A DNA stretch of 64,000 bases from JACQFK01 sp964619955 (GCA_964619955.1 CAZUJF010000002.1:248001-312000), one strand, 5' to 3'. Shown: positions 26,048 to 35,359, counted from the first letter of the stretch. The notes: a model not told the origin generated them from the letters alone. Made by a program: numbers and translations.

Positions 26048-28168
26048 CTATTTCCGCGCGGGCGGAAGCTCCAGCGGCGGATAGGTCGCCGACTTCGCCT
26101 TCGCGATCCAGGCCGCGTCGCCATACACGCCGGCCTTGCTGTAATCGAAGGGCTTGAAGCCGAGCTTGAGGGCGGGCGACTCGGGCTTCAGGCGGAAGTC
26201 GCGCTTCCCGGCGTCCTCGAAGAGCGGATCGAGGATGACGGAGTCCAGCTCGCGGCCGGTCTTCTGCCAGTCCTCGAGCGGCTTGCCGGCGAAGCCGATT
26301 TTCGCGCCGGCGTCGTTCCAGTAGAGGTTGCGGCGCGCCTCGACCTTCACCTTGTCCCAGGGCCCCGCCAGCGCGGGCCCCGTGCTCCAGATCACGAGGT
26401 TTTGCTCGAACGTGAACGAGAGGTGCGGCTCCACCCGCGTCGCTTGGATCTGATGCTGCCGGCTGAACGCCAGGATGTTGTTGCGGATGATGTTCTCCCG
26501 CCCGTAGTGCTGGTGGAAGCTGCCCGTCTTCGTGTCGTAGACCAGGTTGTTCTCGAAGAGGATCCCCGTGCTGCCCTCGTCCGTATACATCCCCCAGCCG
26601 CCGTACGAGTACGCGTGGATGTCGTGGAAGACGTTGTCCGAAACGACCGTGCCCTCCGAGGGCCCGAGCGTGTAGATGCCGCCCATGTCGCTCAGCAGGC
26701 CTTTCCCGAGTTGATGCACGTGGTTGAAGCGGATCTTGTTCCGCTTGCAGGCGCTCTCGCCGTAGCCCCAGCGCCATCCCGCGGAAATCCCCGTGTAAAA
26801 GAGGTCCGCGATTTCGTTGTGCGTGATCTCGTTGTCCGGGCTGGCGCCGATCCAGACGCCGACGGCGCAGGGGAAGATGTACCCGCCGTGCCGGAGGATG
26901 TTGTTGTCGACGACGTTGCGCGCGGTGAGTTCGGCCTCGTTCTTTCCCGCGCCCGTCTCGCCGATGCGGACGCCGCCGGCGCCGAAGTCGAAGAGATGGC
27001 AGCGCCGGACGACGTTGTCCGTGCAGCCCTTGCGCAGCCAGAGGGCGTAGGTGCCGACGTGGCCGATCTCGCAGTCCTCGATCGTCACGCGGCGGGCGAA
27101 GTCGGCCATGAAGACCGCGTCGATGGGCGCCGCGGCCTGGGCGGGCTCGAAGCCCTTCGGCGGCGTGACCCATTGCGCGTGGTGGAAGCTCAGGCCCTTG
27201 AACGAGAGGTGCTCGACGTAGGTTTTCGCCGCCGCATCGCCCTGCAGGACGACGAACTTCTCCGTGACGGGCGCGACCACGTCGGCCTTGCTCATGTCCT
27301 CCCCGGGCAGCGGGAGGTAGGACAGGACCCCGTCGCGGGCGAGAAACCATTCGCCGGGGGCGTCGAGCGCGGCGCGGAAGTTCTCGAAGACGAGGGTGGA
27401 CTCCTTCTTCCACGGGTTCCAGGGCTTCATGCCCTCGCCGTCGGTCGCGAGGGAGTGCTCCGCCGGATTGAGGGAATCGATGAAGCGGCGGGTGTTGTCC
27501 CAGTTGTGGTAGACGACGAGGTTGACGTCCTTGAGGGCCTCCGGCGGGAGCGGGGCGAGGGGGGCGAAGTCCTCGGGCCGCAGCCAGAGCGTCTGGCGGG
27601 CCTCCTTGGCGCGCTTGGCCTTGGGGTCGCCCGCGAGCTTCTCCTCGGCGATCTTGAGGGGCTGGAACCAGAATTTGTTCGGCGTGCGGGCGCGCACGGC
27701 GCGGCGGCCGTTGACGAAGAGCTGCTCGAAATACCAGGTGCCGGCCGCGACCTCGGCGACGCGGGTGGTCCAGACGCCGTCCGCCCCGGCGGTCCAGCCG
27801 CCGAGGGCGCGGCCGCCGCTGAAGAGGGGGCGCGCGCCCGGGACGGCCTCGTAGGAGACGGGCGCCTGGGCCGTGCCGCCGTCCTCGGGTTTCAGGAGCA
27901 GGGGGGCGTTGAGCGGATAACGTCCGTCGGCGACGAGGATGCGCACGGGCTTGTCGGAGCGTTTGCCGCCAAGCAGTTTGCGCAGCGCGTCGCGCGCGCC
28001 GGCGAGCGAGGCGACGGGGCCGTCGCTCTTGGCGGCGTTGGGTTGCGCGAGCGTTCCCGACCAGGCGTCGTTGCCGGCGGGGGAGACGTGCAGATCCAGC
28101 GTGTCGGCGGCGGGGGCGGCGGCGACGAGCAGCAGGGCGGCGAAGGCGGCGTGAACGGAGTTTCTCAT
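26048..28168 (-). CDS. Exported right-handed parallel beta-helix protein
   Basis: A 706-aa protein with signal peptide 'MRNSVHAAFAALLLVAAAPAA'. The opening of the mature part, 'LDLHVSPAGNDAWSGTLAQP', is the DUF1565-like start of secreted beta-helix proteins. Coils follow from about residue 300 to 580 ('NVVRRCHLFDFGAGGVRIGE', 'NNILRHGGYIFP', 'NEITHNEIADLFYTGI'). These repeats occur in polysaccharide lyases and binding proteins. No catalytic set can be fixed by eye. It lies 66 bases after the larger beta-helix gene, in the same direction, as the last member of the sigma/FecR locus. Confidence 0.78.
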   Translation of the reverse strand: MRNSVHAAFAALLLVAAAPAADTLDLHVSPAGNDAWSGTLAQPNAAKSDGPVASLAGARDALRKLLGGKRSDKPVRILVADGRYPLNAPLLLKPEDGGTAQAPVSYEAVPGARPLFSGGRALGGWTAGADGVWTTRVAEVAAGTWYFEQLFVNGRRAVRARTPNKFWFQPLKIAEEKLAGDPKAKRAKEARQTLWLRPEDFAPLAPLPPEALKDVNLVVYHNWDNTRRFIDSLNPAEHSLATDGEGMKPWNPWKKESTLVFENFRAALDAPGEWFLARDGVLSYLPLPGEDMSKADVVAPVTEKFVVLQGDAAAKTYVEHLSFKGLSFHHAQWVTPPKGFEPAQAAAPIDAVFMADFARRVTIEDCEIGHVGTYALWLRKGCTDNVVRRCHLFDFGAGGVRIGETGAGKNEAELTARNVVDNNILRHGGYIFPCAVGVWIGASPDNEITHNEIADLFYTGISAGWRWGYGESACKRNKIRFNHVHQLGKGLLSDMGGIYTLGPSEGTVVSDNVFHDIHAYSYGGWGMYTDEGSTGILFENNLVYDTKTGSFHQHYGRENIIRNNILAFSRQHQIQATRVEPHLSFTFEQNLVIWSTGPALAGPWDKVKVEARRNLYWNDAGAKIGFAGKPLEDWQKTGRELDSVILDPLFEDAGKRDFRLKPESPALKLGFKPFDYSKAGVYGDAAWIAKAKSATYPPLELPPARK

Positions 28169-28233
28169 AGAGGAATAAGTAGACCAGCTGATTCCGGGAG
28201 GGACAAGCCAAATTGGGCCGCGAGCACCGGGAA

Positions 28234-31200
28234 CTACCTGCCGAGGGCGCCCGCGTCCCGCGCGCCCGCCGGCTTCCGGCCGGTGAAATCGCGCAGCTGC
28301 GGCCCGTCGAATTCCCAGGCGTACAGCTCCTCGATCGTCGTATCCGCATCGGCCAGGGTCCCCTGCGCGATGCGGAGGAAGTCCAGCGCGCCGTCGAAGA
28401 ATCGCCCCTCAGGGGCGCCGCCCACGTGGACGTCGCCGTCGTTGGCGAGGGACACCGTGCCGTCGATGCCCGCGGCGCTCGCGTCCTTCCGGCCGTCCAC
28501 GTACAGAGTCAGGGTCCTCGCCTGCCGGTCGGCCTCGACGATCGCGTGATGCCAGCGGCCGTCGTTGACCTTGTTCCGGCTTTCCACGAGCGCCGACGCC
28601 CCCGCGCCCCTGACGCTGAAGACCAGCCGCCCCGCGGCATCGAGGGTCAGGCCGTAACCCGCCCCCTTCATCTTCTCCATCAGGACGCCGCCCGCGTGTC
28701 CGGGAGCCGTTTTGAAGTGAACCTCGATCAGGAGGTTCGACGTGTGGATCTGGGGGTTCTTCAACGCCTCGCCTTCGACGCTGCAAGGCTCCGGCTTCGC
28801 GCCCTCGTGCCGGCTCTTTTTCAAATCGCTGAAAGAGAAGGGCCTCATGAGGTCGGCATGCGCGAGCGTGGCGTACATCTTCCGGCCGGCGCTGAAGTTC
28901 AGCGCGCCCGGAATCCAGTCCTCCAGATCGCCCGGGGCATAGTCTCCGGCAGCCCCGTTGACGACCTTGAGCGGGTACATCGGCCGCTCCCGGTAGCTGT
29001 CCCGGGAAACGTGGTAGTCGGTCATGGTCCAGTGTTCGTCGGGGATGACGGTCGGATCGCCGCCGACGGGATAGAAGTTCCACTCGCCGACGACGCCGGA
29101 CAGGGACCAGGGCACGAAGACCTTGACGCCCTTGCCGATCGCGGGGGAGCCCGCCGACGGCCTGAAGTCCCCCTTCGAGGGGTCCCTCAGCAGCGGCGCC
29201 TGGCTGACCTCCCCCAGGTCCGGCAGCAGGCTCCGGTGTTTCTCCAGGGCTCCCTTGAACGCGTCGAAGTCCGGGAGCCAGCGCCCGGAAGGTTCGAGCA
29301 CGCCCAGTTCCTTGAAGTCATGGAAGAAGTTGCGCCCGTAGGCGTTGGTCTCCAGCGCGAAACGGGACTTCTGCGGGCCGGCGTCCTTGGCGTTGCCGTC
29401 GGCGGCCGTCCGGGCCGGATCGGCGTGGCGGAAGACGTGTTTGCCGATGCCTTCCCAGACGTTGGCGAGGTACTTGTTGCGGCCCGCCGACGGCTCCTGC
29501 CGCCGGGAGCCCGTGTTGAAGTTGAAGATCGTGTTCTGAAAGAACGTGTTCTGGTAGCTGATGATCTCCTGGAAGGCGGCGCAGTTCACGACGGGACTGG
29601 CGACGTCCCTGGCTTTGCCCCAGGCGATGTTGTTGAAGTGGTAGTTCTTGAAGGCGCCGTCGAGGTAGTAGGCGTGGCCGAATCCCGCATCGGTGCCGCT
29701 GTAGCGTTCCCAGTTCCGGTATCCCAGGGCGTTGTAGGAGAGGTTGCCGAACACGTAGGCGGGGCCGCCCTGCCACGTCTCGATGCCGCCGTAGTCGTTG
29801 CAATTGAGCATCGACTCCCACACCTTGTTGTGGTGGATCAGGATGCGGGTGAAGGGCACCTCGCCCCACATGCCGCTGACCTTGGCGCCGACCACGTCGA
29901 TGCCCTGGGCGTAGGAGCGCTCGATCACGTTGCCCGCGATTTCGACCGTGCGCGCGCAGGTCACCTGGATGCCCGTTCCCGTGTTGAAGCGCGAGGGGCG
30001 CGTCCCGGTCTCCAGCGAGTGATTGCGGAGGATGCGCACGTCGCCCAGGCGTCCGCGCAGTTTCGCGTAGCCCCATCCCGAGCCGTCCGAGACGGAGAGG
30101 ATGCCGTTGTCGGTGTGGCGGAAGTCGTTGTCCTCGATCCGGACGTCGTCGACGCGCTGCCCCTCGAGCAGCGCCTTGATGCGGATCGGGAAGCAGACGT
30201 GTTCGAAGAGGCAGTTCGCGATGCGGATGTCCCGGCCGGAGCCCCAGACCCGCACGCAGCCCGGATGCGCGTCGGATCTCAGGCCCCAGGGCTTGGTGCT
30301 GAAGTCCCAGGTCGACGCCGTGATGTCCCAGGGGGCCGTCGTGAAGCGGAAGCTCAGACCGCTGATGTGCAGGTGTTCGACTTTGTCGCCGCCGACCAGA
30401 TTCGCCCGCTTGCCGGCCTCGATGCGCGCGGTGTTGGGATCGGCGTCGCCCGGCAGGCGCAGATGGAGCCTCCCGCCCCTGCCCTTCCGCTCGAACCAGT
30501 ATTCGCCGTCGGGGTCGTCGAGATAGTGCGGCTTGTCTTCGAGGTAGTACCGCATGTTCCGCATGATGACGCCGCCGGCGCCGCCGCCGGTCCAGCCCGC
30601 GAAGCCCAGGCCGTTCTGCTTCAGGTCGACGGTTTCCACGGGCGTGGGATAGGGCCCGCTCATGACCCAGCCGTACTCGGGCCAGATCAGGGCGCCCTTG
30701 AAGTACTCCTCCGGCTTGTCCTTGATGTGTTTCGTGTCGATGCCGAGATGGATCTCCTGGCCGCCCGCGTTCTTCGTCGTGTTGCCGAAGACCTTGCGCG
30801 GATTGTCCCACACCCACCATTCGCTCTTCACGTCGTCGGGGTTGGAGCGCTTCCAGTTCGGCGTGCGGGCCAGGGGAATGCGGAAGGCGTCGCCCTCCTT
30901 GCGGATCAGCCAGACGCTGCGCGGGGCGAAGTCGAGGTCCGCCACCCAGACCTTCCCGGGCTCGGGGATGTCCTTGTGATCCGTGCCCGGCTTCCAGCCG
31001 CCGACGCGCTCCGAGCCGCTGAGCACCGCTTCGCCGCTTCCCCAGGAGGGATCCCGGGTGAGGCGGATCGGCTGTCCGGGTTTCCCGGATTCGGCGACCT
31101 CGAGGCTTCCGCGGTAGTGCACGCCGCCCTTGAAGACGTACGTGTGGATGCCCTTGCACGCCCTGGCGTTGCCGGCGGCTTCGGGATCCCAGGGATGGTG

Positions 31201-31434
31201 TTTCCACGGCGTCGCCTTGGAGCTTCCGTCCCGGGCGTCGTCTCCGGCGTCGAAGTCGATGTAGCGCACGGACCCGCCCTTCTCGAAGACATAGGGCCGG
31301 GGCTTCCACTTCAGGTCGCCGTGGTCCAGCACCTCGGCGTGCGGCTGCCGCCAGCTCCACTCGTCCTGCGCGCGGGCGGCAAGCGGGAAACTGCAGCCGA
31401 CGGCGACGATCAGGGCCCGGGTGATGTCCTTCAT
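28234..31434 (-). CDS. Large exported beta-helix protein with C-terminal LamG domain
   Basis: A 1066-aa protein with signal peptide 'MKDITRALIVAVGCSFPLAARA' (shown in part) and a good GAGAGG ribosome-binding site. An N-terminal module ('VRYIDFDAGDDARDGSSKATPW') leads into a right-handed beta-helix at about 300-620 ('IRIANCLFEHVCFPIRI', 'VEIAGNVIERSYAQGIDV', 'ILIHHNKVWESMLNCNDYGGI' in two coils). The last 190 residues are a LamG/concanavalin-like domain ('WHHAIVEADRQARTLTLYVDG'). The combination suggests binding and perhaps lysis of an acidic polysaccharide. Encoded in the ECF/FecR/GH105 locus. Confidence 0.78.
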   Translation of the reverse strand: MKDITRALIVAVGCSFPLAARAQDEWSWRQPHAEVLDHGDLKWKPRPYVFEKGGSVRYIDFDAGDDARDGSSKATPWKHHPWDPEAAGNARACKGIHTYVFKGGVHYRGSLEVAESGKPGQPIRLTRDPSWGSGEAVLSGSERVGGWKPGTDHKDIPEPGKVWVADLDFAPRSVWLIRKEGDAFRIPLARTPNWKRSNPDDVKSEWWVWDNPRKVFGNTTKNAGGQEIHLGIDTKHIKDKPEEYFKGALIWPEYGWVMSGPYPTPVETVDLKQNGLGFAGWTGGGAGGVIMRNMRYYLEDKPHYLDDPDGEYWFERKGRGGRLHLRLPGDADPNTARIEAGKRANLVGGDKVEHLHISGLSFRFTTAPWDITASTWDFSTKPWGLRSDAHPGCVRVWGSGRDIRIANCLFEHVCFPIRIKALLEGQRVDDVRIEDNDFRHTDNGILSVSDGSGWGYAKLRGRLGDVRILRNHSLETGTRPSRFNTGTGIQVTCARTVEIAGNVIERSYAQGIDVVGAKVSGMWGEVPFTRILIHHNKVWESMLNCNDYGGIETWQGGPAYVFGNLSYNALGYRNWERYSGTDAGFGHAYYLDGAFKNYHFNNIAWGKARDVASPVVNCAAFQEIISYQNTFFQNTIFNFNTGSRRQEPSAGRNKYLANVWEGIGKHVFRHADPARTAADGNAKDAGPQKSRFALETNAYGRNFFHDFKELGVLEPSGRWLPDFDAFKGALEKHRSLLPDLGEVSQAPLLRDPSKGDFRPSAGSPAIGKGVKVFVPWSLSGVVGEWNFYPVGGDPTVIPDEHWTMTDYHVSRDSYRERPMYPLKVVNGAAGDYAPGDLEDWIPGALNFSAGRKMYATLAHADLMRPFSFSDLKKSRHEGAKPEPCSVEGEALKNPQIHTSNLLIEVHFKTAPGHAGGVLMEKMKGAGYGLTLDAAGRLVFSVRGAGASALVESRNKVNDGRWHHAIVEADRQARTLTLYVDGRKDASAAGIDGTVSLANDGDVHVGGAPEGRFFDGALDFLRIAQGTLADADTTIEELYAWEFDGPQLRDFTGRKPAGARDAGALGR

Positions 31435-31486
31435 GACGCGTTCCTCTCCGATAGCCGGCGGCCGTTCCGGATCCGGGCTGACGTTC

Positions 31487-33004
31487 TCATCTCGTCTTCT
31501 CCTCTTTCTTCCTCGCCGGAGCCGGACGGAGCCGGATGATTTCCAGATTGTCGAGATAGATCTTTCCCGGCTGGCCCGGCGCGATCCAGAGATTGGGGAC
31601 CGCCTCCCCGGGCTTGAAGCGGAGCGTCCGGCCGGATTCCGTCCGCACGAGGTCGTTCAGCGGAACGACCAGGTGGGTCCACCGCTCCCGCGCCGCGTTC
31701 CAGATCGTGGCATTGACCGTGGCCTGCAGCGTCCGGCTCCACATGTGGAGGTCCAGCGTGCGCACCGAATCCTCCGCCCAGTAGTCGAAGCTGAGGACGA
31801 GGTCCTCGGCGTAGGGGAAGAGGCCCTGGCCGGCGGCGCTGATCTTGACGAGCGGACCGGCGACGCAAAAGCGGTCCCCGTCCCGCCCGGGTCCGCGCTC
31901 CAGCGATCCCGTGTCGAACGCCTTCGGCAGCCGGCCGTCCTCGAAGCCGAACCTGAGGACGGGTTCCGCGATCCTCCCGGGCAGCGGCCGGGCGGCGAGT
32001 TCGACTCCGGCGCCCGCGAGCGCGAAGTGCCCGCCGGGGACGTCGATCGCCGTGCCGGAGCGCGAGAGCCGCACCCGGCCCTCGGCGACGTCCAGCCGCG
32101 TCGCGTCGGGCTCGACCGCGAGGCGGAAGCTCGTCCCGACGATCCGCGCGTCGCCGTGCGGAGTCGCGATCAGCATCGCCCGCTCGGGGGCCTGTCGGGC
32201 CGCCTCGATCATCACGGAACCCCGGGCCAGGTCGACCCATTTCCCGACGCCCTGCGCTCCCGCACGATCGGCCAGCGCGGCGATCTGCGTCTTCTCGCCC
32301 AGCTCCATCCGGGTGCCGTCGGGGAATCTCACGACCGCGCGGCTCCCGGGTCCCGACGTGCTCAAGCCCTGGCCCGCGAAGAGCGTCCGGGCCTGCCTGC
32401 CGCGTCCGCCGTCCACCTGCACGTCGCCGTCGCAGCGTTCCAGGACCGCCACGGCGGCGAGGACTTGCGTGGGCCGGGGGGGCGGGGGAACGAGGGGGGC
32501 CGGCGGCGGAGGCCGGGGGAGCGGGAGGGCCGGGCCGGGCGCCGGCAGGTCCGGCGCGCGCTCGATGTCTTTCGGAGGCTCGAAGCGGGGAGGCGGAAGG
32601 GTTTGGGGAGCGGGTTCCGGGGCCTGCAGGAGGGGCGGCCGCGGTTCCGGCGCGGACGGTTCCTCCTGGAGGAGCGCGGGAGCGCGTGCGATCGGCGTCT
32701 CGTGCGGCGGCGGCTTGAGGATCAGGAGCAGCGCGGCGACGGTGACCGCGGCCGCGGCGGCCAGCGGCGCGCGCATCGGGCTGGTGCGACGGACGGGCGA
32801 GCGGCGCGGTCGGGGCCGGATCGAGGGGGTCCTGGGGGCGGCGTCGAACGCGTCGCGGATCCCCGCTCCGAGGGTGCAGAGCCGGTCGAATTCGTTCCGG
32901 CAGCGTTCGCACGCCTCAAGATGAGCCGCGAGGCGCAGGGTCTCCGTCTCGGGGAGCTCCCCGCCGTAGAACGCGGTCCAGGTCCCGGGATCGGGGCAGC
33001 GCAT
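31487..33004 (-). CDS. Anti-sigma/FecR-type membrane protein with C-terminal glycan-binding-like domain
   Basis: From ATG 33004 the product is 505 aa. Residues 1-40 form a zinc-finger anti-sigma module (Cys3, His28, Cys32, Cys35 in 'HLEACERC'). A membrane helix follows near 85-105, then a long proline-rich linker. Next comes a FecR domain ('SRAVVRFPDGTRMELGEKTQ', 'VGTSFRLAVEPDATRLDVAEG' split at a turn) and a C-terminal jelly-roll-like domain ('LVLSFDYWAEDSVRTLDLHMW'). It most likely holds the ECF sigma factor at 34594-35154 inactive and senses an extracellular ligand. An in-frame TTG at 33043 could extend the N-terminus by 13 residues (see leader feature). Confidence 0.78.
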   Translation of the reverse strand: MRCPDPGTWTAFYGGELPETETLRLAAHLEACERCRNEFDRLCTLGAGIRDAFDAAPRTPSIRPRPRRSPVRRTSPMRAPLAAAAAVTVAALLLILKPPPHETPIARAPALLQEEPSAPEPRPPLLQAPEPAPQTLPPPRFEPPKDIERAPDLPAPGPALPLPRPPPPAPLVPPPPRPTQVLAAVAVLERCDGDVQVDGGRGRQARTLFAGQGLSTSGPGSRAVVRFPDGTRMELGEKTQIAALADRAGAQGVGKWVDLARGSVMIEAARQAPERAMLIATPHGDARIVGTSFRLAVEPDATRLDVAEGRVRLSRSGTAIDVPGGHFALAGAGVELAARPLPGRIAEPVLRFGFEDGRLPKAFDTGSLERGPGRDGDRFCVAGPLVKISAAGQGLFPYAEDLVLSFDYWAEDSVRTLDLHMWSRTLQATVNATIWNAARERWTHLVVPLNDLVRTESGRTLRFKPGEAVPNLWIAPGQPGKIYLDNLEIIRLRPAPARKKEEKTR

Positions 33005-33043
33005 GCAGGATAGAGCGGGCGCGGGGTGGTTTCGTACACGCAA
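33002..33043 (-). promoter_or_regulatory. 42-bp leader shared with the GH105-like gene (copy 2)
   Basis: Reading on the minus strand from 33043 to 33002, this segment aligns without gaps to 34589-34548 at the start of the GH105-like gene, with 31 of 42 bases identical. Conserved blocks are tgtacgaa near the start of the segment and tcctgcatg at the end, where ATG is the proposed start. Translated, both copies read M-x-V-R-x-x-P-A-P-x-x-S-C-M, and several changes are silent. It is either a shared promoter/leader recognised by the cognate sigma factor or a conserved N-terminal peptide. Confidence 0.5.
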
Positions 33044-33065
33044 AGAGGAAGCCGTGGGAGGGCGT

Positions 33066-34550
33066 TCATCCGAGGGCGGCGAGGAGCTGGCCCGCCAGCC
33101 CCGCCCCGAAGGACGCGAGCACGCGATAGCCGCTGCGCTGGAGCTCCTCTCCCGCGGAGTTGCTCTGGGTCACGAGTCCCAGCTGCCCGTCCGGGCGCAG
33201 ATGCGGGCGGAGGCCCGCCAGCGTCCGGCGGGCCGCGTTCCGGAAGGAGGCGTCGATCCACCCCGCGTTTGCCGCCAGCACGAAGGCCGCGGCGATGCCC
33301 GCGGAGCCCGACGACTCCAAGCCCGTCGCCGGCTCCCCGGCGTAGCAGGCCCAGAGTCCCGAGGAGTCCCGCCGGGGCAGAAGGAGTCCCGGGAGGCGCC
33401 GGACCTCGTCGAGAAGATCGGCCGGACGGAGGGCCTCCGGGAGTTCCAGGAGCGTCCGCACGAGTCCCAGGGCGTACCACGCGATCCCGCGGCTCCAGTT
33501 CCTCATGTAATGACGATTCCCGCCCGGATCGCGGATCCAGCGCAGGAAGATGTCGTCGCCCACCGCGAGCCGCCGCTTCCGGAAGACCAGCTGCCGGACC
33601 GCCTCCTCCTGGAGCGCGGGTTCGTTCCGGACGCGTCCGACGACGGCCAGCGGGTAAGCCACGGTGTAGGATCCCTCGCAGGAGGTCGTCGAACCGTCCT
33701 GGATGCATCCTTCGACGTCGCGCCGCTCGCGCCAGAGCTTGAGGCAGCGGTCGATCCAGGCATGGCCGGGATCGATCCTGGCCAGGACGGCGGCCGGGAG
33801 CGTGCCCTCGATGCCGCCGGTGGGGCGCCCCGTCCGTCGCTGCTCGGGGGTGTCGCCCAGGAAGCGGTCCAGGTGGCGTCGGAGGTCGGCGCTCTCGGGG
33901 GCCTGTCCCCGGGAGGCGCCCAGGTCCCAGAGGGCGTCGAGCACGCAGCCGATCATCCATCCCGAGGGCTGAAAGGCCTCGGCCGAGCCGAGGTGCCGCC
34001 GCAGCGCGGCCCAGGGATCCTCGGCGCCCGCCGACAGCAGGTGCGGGGGGATTCCGGGGGAGTCCGGGCTCTCCGAGAAGATGACGAGCGGCTCGGCTCC
34101 CGTGGTCCGGAGGATCAGCCCCTCCCGGGCCGCCGCCGCGACCTGGGAGGCGTCGAGCGGCAGTTCGAAGCTTTGCATCGCGAAGGCGGCGCGGATCGGC
34201 ATCACCCCCAGGGGGGTTCCGGAGGACGTGCCGACGAGGACGGCGTTGGAGCGGCATCCGCGGGCGAGCACGAGGCGGAACGAAGCGGGGGCGGGAGGCG
34301 CGCCGGACGCTGCGATGCGGAGGTCCCGGTCGGGGCCGATGCCGACCGTGGGCCATCCGAAGGGACCCGGGGCGCGCGGATACTCCGGATCGACGCGGCC
34401 GGGATGCCGGGTCGCGGCGGAGTCCCCGACGAGGACGTCGCCGGCGCCGCCGCAGCCCGCCGCTCCGAGCAGGGAGAGGGAAAGGAAGGCGCGGCGGCCG
34501 AGAAGCCGCGTCGGCGCGCCTCCGCCGGGGAATCGATTGCGGGAGAGCAT
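33066..34550 (-). CDS. GH105/GH88-like glycoside hydrolase lipoprotein
   Basis: From ATG 34550 the product is 494 aa; ATG 34589 would add 13 residues and lies 4 bases after the sigma-factor stop. The N-terminus has 'RLLGRRAFLSLSLLGAAGCGG', a lipobox after twin arginines, so it may be a Tat-exported lipoprotein. The C-terminal half is an alpha/alpha-barrel with 'YMRNWSRGIAWYALGLVRTL', very like the active-site helix of unsaturated rhamnogalacturonyl hydrolases (YteR family), and 'DSSGLWACYAGEPATGLESSGSAG' (two pieces) for the second. It would remove unsaturated uronic acids from lyase products, which fits the adjacent beta-helix proteins. Confidence 0.68.
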   Translation of the reverse strand: MLSRNRFPGGGAPTRLLGRRAFLSLSLLGAAGCGGAGDVLVGDSAATRHPGRVDPEYPRAPGPFGWPTVGIGPDRDLRIAASGAPPAPASFRLVLARGCRSNAVLVGTSSGTPLGVMPIRAAFAMQSFELPLDASQVAAAAREGLILRTTGAEPLVIFSESPDSPGIPPHLLSAGAEDPWAALRRHLGSAEAFQPSGWMIGCVLDALWDLGASRGQAPESADLRRHLDRFLGDTPEQRRTGRPTGGIEGTLPAAVLARIDPGHAWIDRCLKLWRERRDVEGCIQDGSTTSCEGSYTVAYPLAVVGRVRNEPALQEEAVRQLVFRKRRLAVGDDIFLRWIRDPGGNRHYMRNWSRGIAWYALGLVRTLLELPEALRPADLLDEVRRLPGLLLPRRDSSGLWACYAGEPATGLESSGSAGIAAAFVLAANAGWIDASFRNAARRTLAGLRPHLRPDGQLGLVTQSNSAGEELQRSGYRVLASFGAGLAGQLLAALG

Positions 34551-34589
34551 GCAGGAGGGAGACGGAGCCGGGACGATTCGTACAGGCAT
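34548..34589 (-). promoter_or_regulatory. 42-bp leader shared with the FecR gene (copy 1)
   Basis: This is the partner of the segment at 33002-33043. It begins 4 bases downstream of the sigma-factor stop codon, at an ATG that could itself be the start of the GH105-like gene, and ends at the second ATG (34550). No GGAGG-type ribosome-binding site precedes either ATG. A third copy was not found by searching for gtacga and tcctgcatg in the window. Confidence 0.5.
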
Positions 34590-34593
34590 TCGG

Positions 34594-35154
34594 CTATCGA
34601 AGGAGGAATCGACGGACGGCGGCGATCGAGCGGCCGAGGAGCGGGCCGACGGAATTGATCGAGATCCCCAGTTCGAGGGAGATCTCGCGGTACTTCCTCC
34701 CTTCGTAGAAGAACAGCCGGAGCAGTTTCTGATCGCGGGCGGGCAGCCGGGCGAGCGCGTCGCGGAGCCCTTCGGGCGCGGGGGGGTCCTCGGGCGGCGG
34801 CAGCGCGGCGATGTCCCGGGTCGAAAGGCGTCCGCCGCGTTCGTGCCGGGCGAACCGCCGGCAGACGCTGCGCACGACGCAGGCCAGCCAGGTGGAGAGC
34901 GAGGATTCGCCGCGGAACTGGCGCAGCACCCGCGCCTCGTCCTTCATGAGCAGCGAGAAGACCTCCTGGCAGGCGTCGTCGACGTCGGAGGGCGCCGCAC
35001 GGGCCAGGTAGCGGAGCAGCTGCCGGCGGGCCTCGGCCTGGATGAAGGAGGCGTGCCGCGCGACGAACGACTCCCACGCGCCGGCCTCCGAGGCGGCGCA
35101 GCGCGAGATCAGCGCCGCGTCCTCAGCTCCCTGGGGCGTCCTGTTCCGGATCAC
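34594..35154 (-). CDS. ECF-type RNA polymerase sigma factor
   Basis: A 186-aa sigma factor starting at GTG 35154. Region 2 covers about 25-95 ('DDACQEVFSLLMKD' then 'FRGESSLSTWLACVVRSVCRR'). Region 4 covers about 130-186 ('LPARDQKLLRLFFYEGRKYREISLELGIS' in two parts, then 'SVGPLLGRSIAAVRRFL'), a normal helix-turn-helix. Upstream on the minus strand is gtatagag, a possible -10. It heads the locus of GH105-like, FecR and beta-helix genes, and its anti-sigma factor is the zinc-finger/FecR protein two genes downstream. It probably activates this locus when glycan is sensed. Confidence 0.85.
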   Translation of the reverse strand: MIRNRTPQGAEDAALISRCAASEAGAWESFVARHASFIQAEARRQLLRYLARAAPSDVDDACQEVFSLLMKDEARVLRQFRGESSLSTWLACVVRSVCRRFARHERGGRLSTRDIAALPPPEDPPAPEGLRDALARLPARDQKLLRLFFYEGRKYREISLELGISINSVGPLLGRSIAAVRRFLLR

Positions 35155-35320
35155 TCATCTCTCTATACGCCCCGGGGGCCCGCCCGATGCCTGCGCCGGG
35201 CGACGCGCCTTCCCGGGCGCAGCGGGGGAAGGCGAGGAGTCGAGAGGCCATCCCGCCGTAGCCGGCCGAGGCGTGAAGCCCGCCTTCGCGCATCTGGAGG
35301 GGCTGGCGCTACGGCTGGGC

Positions 35321-35359
35321 ATCCGCCTTCCGGCCGGCCTCCGGCCGGCGAAGGCGGAT
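35321..35359. repeat. Long inverted repeat after the tRNA-Cys 3' end
   Basis: atccgccttccggccgg (35321-35337) pairs with 35341-35359 across a 3-base loop, with one unpaired C. It begins right at the CCA of the tRNA-Cys fragment and may be the native 3' processing or termination hairpin of the chromosomal tRNA-Cys gene, although no T tract follows. The rest of 35155-35320 has only a smaller hairpin (35206-35234, 9-bp stem) and no gene. Confidence 0.6.

Noticed and set aside
28213..31539. A 1108-codon plus-strand frame opposite the large beta-helix gene
   Set aside because: No motifs; the minus-strand frame has signal peptide, beta-helix coils and LamG domain.
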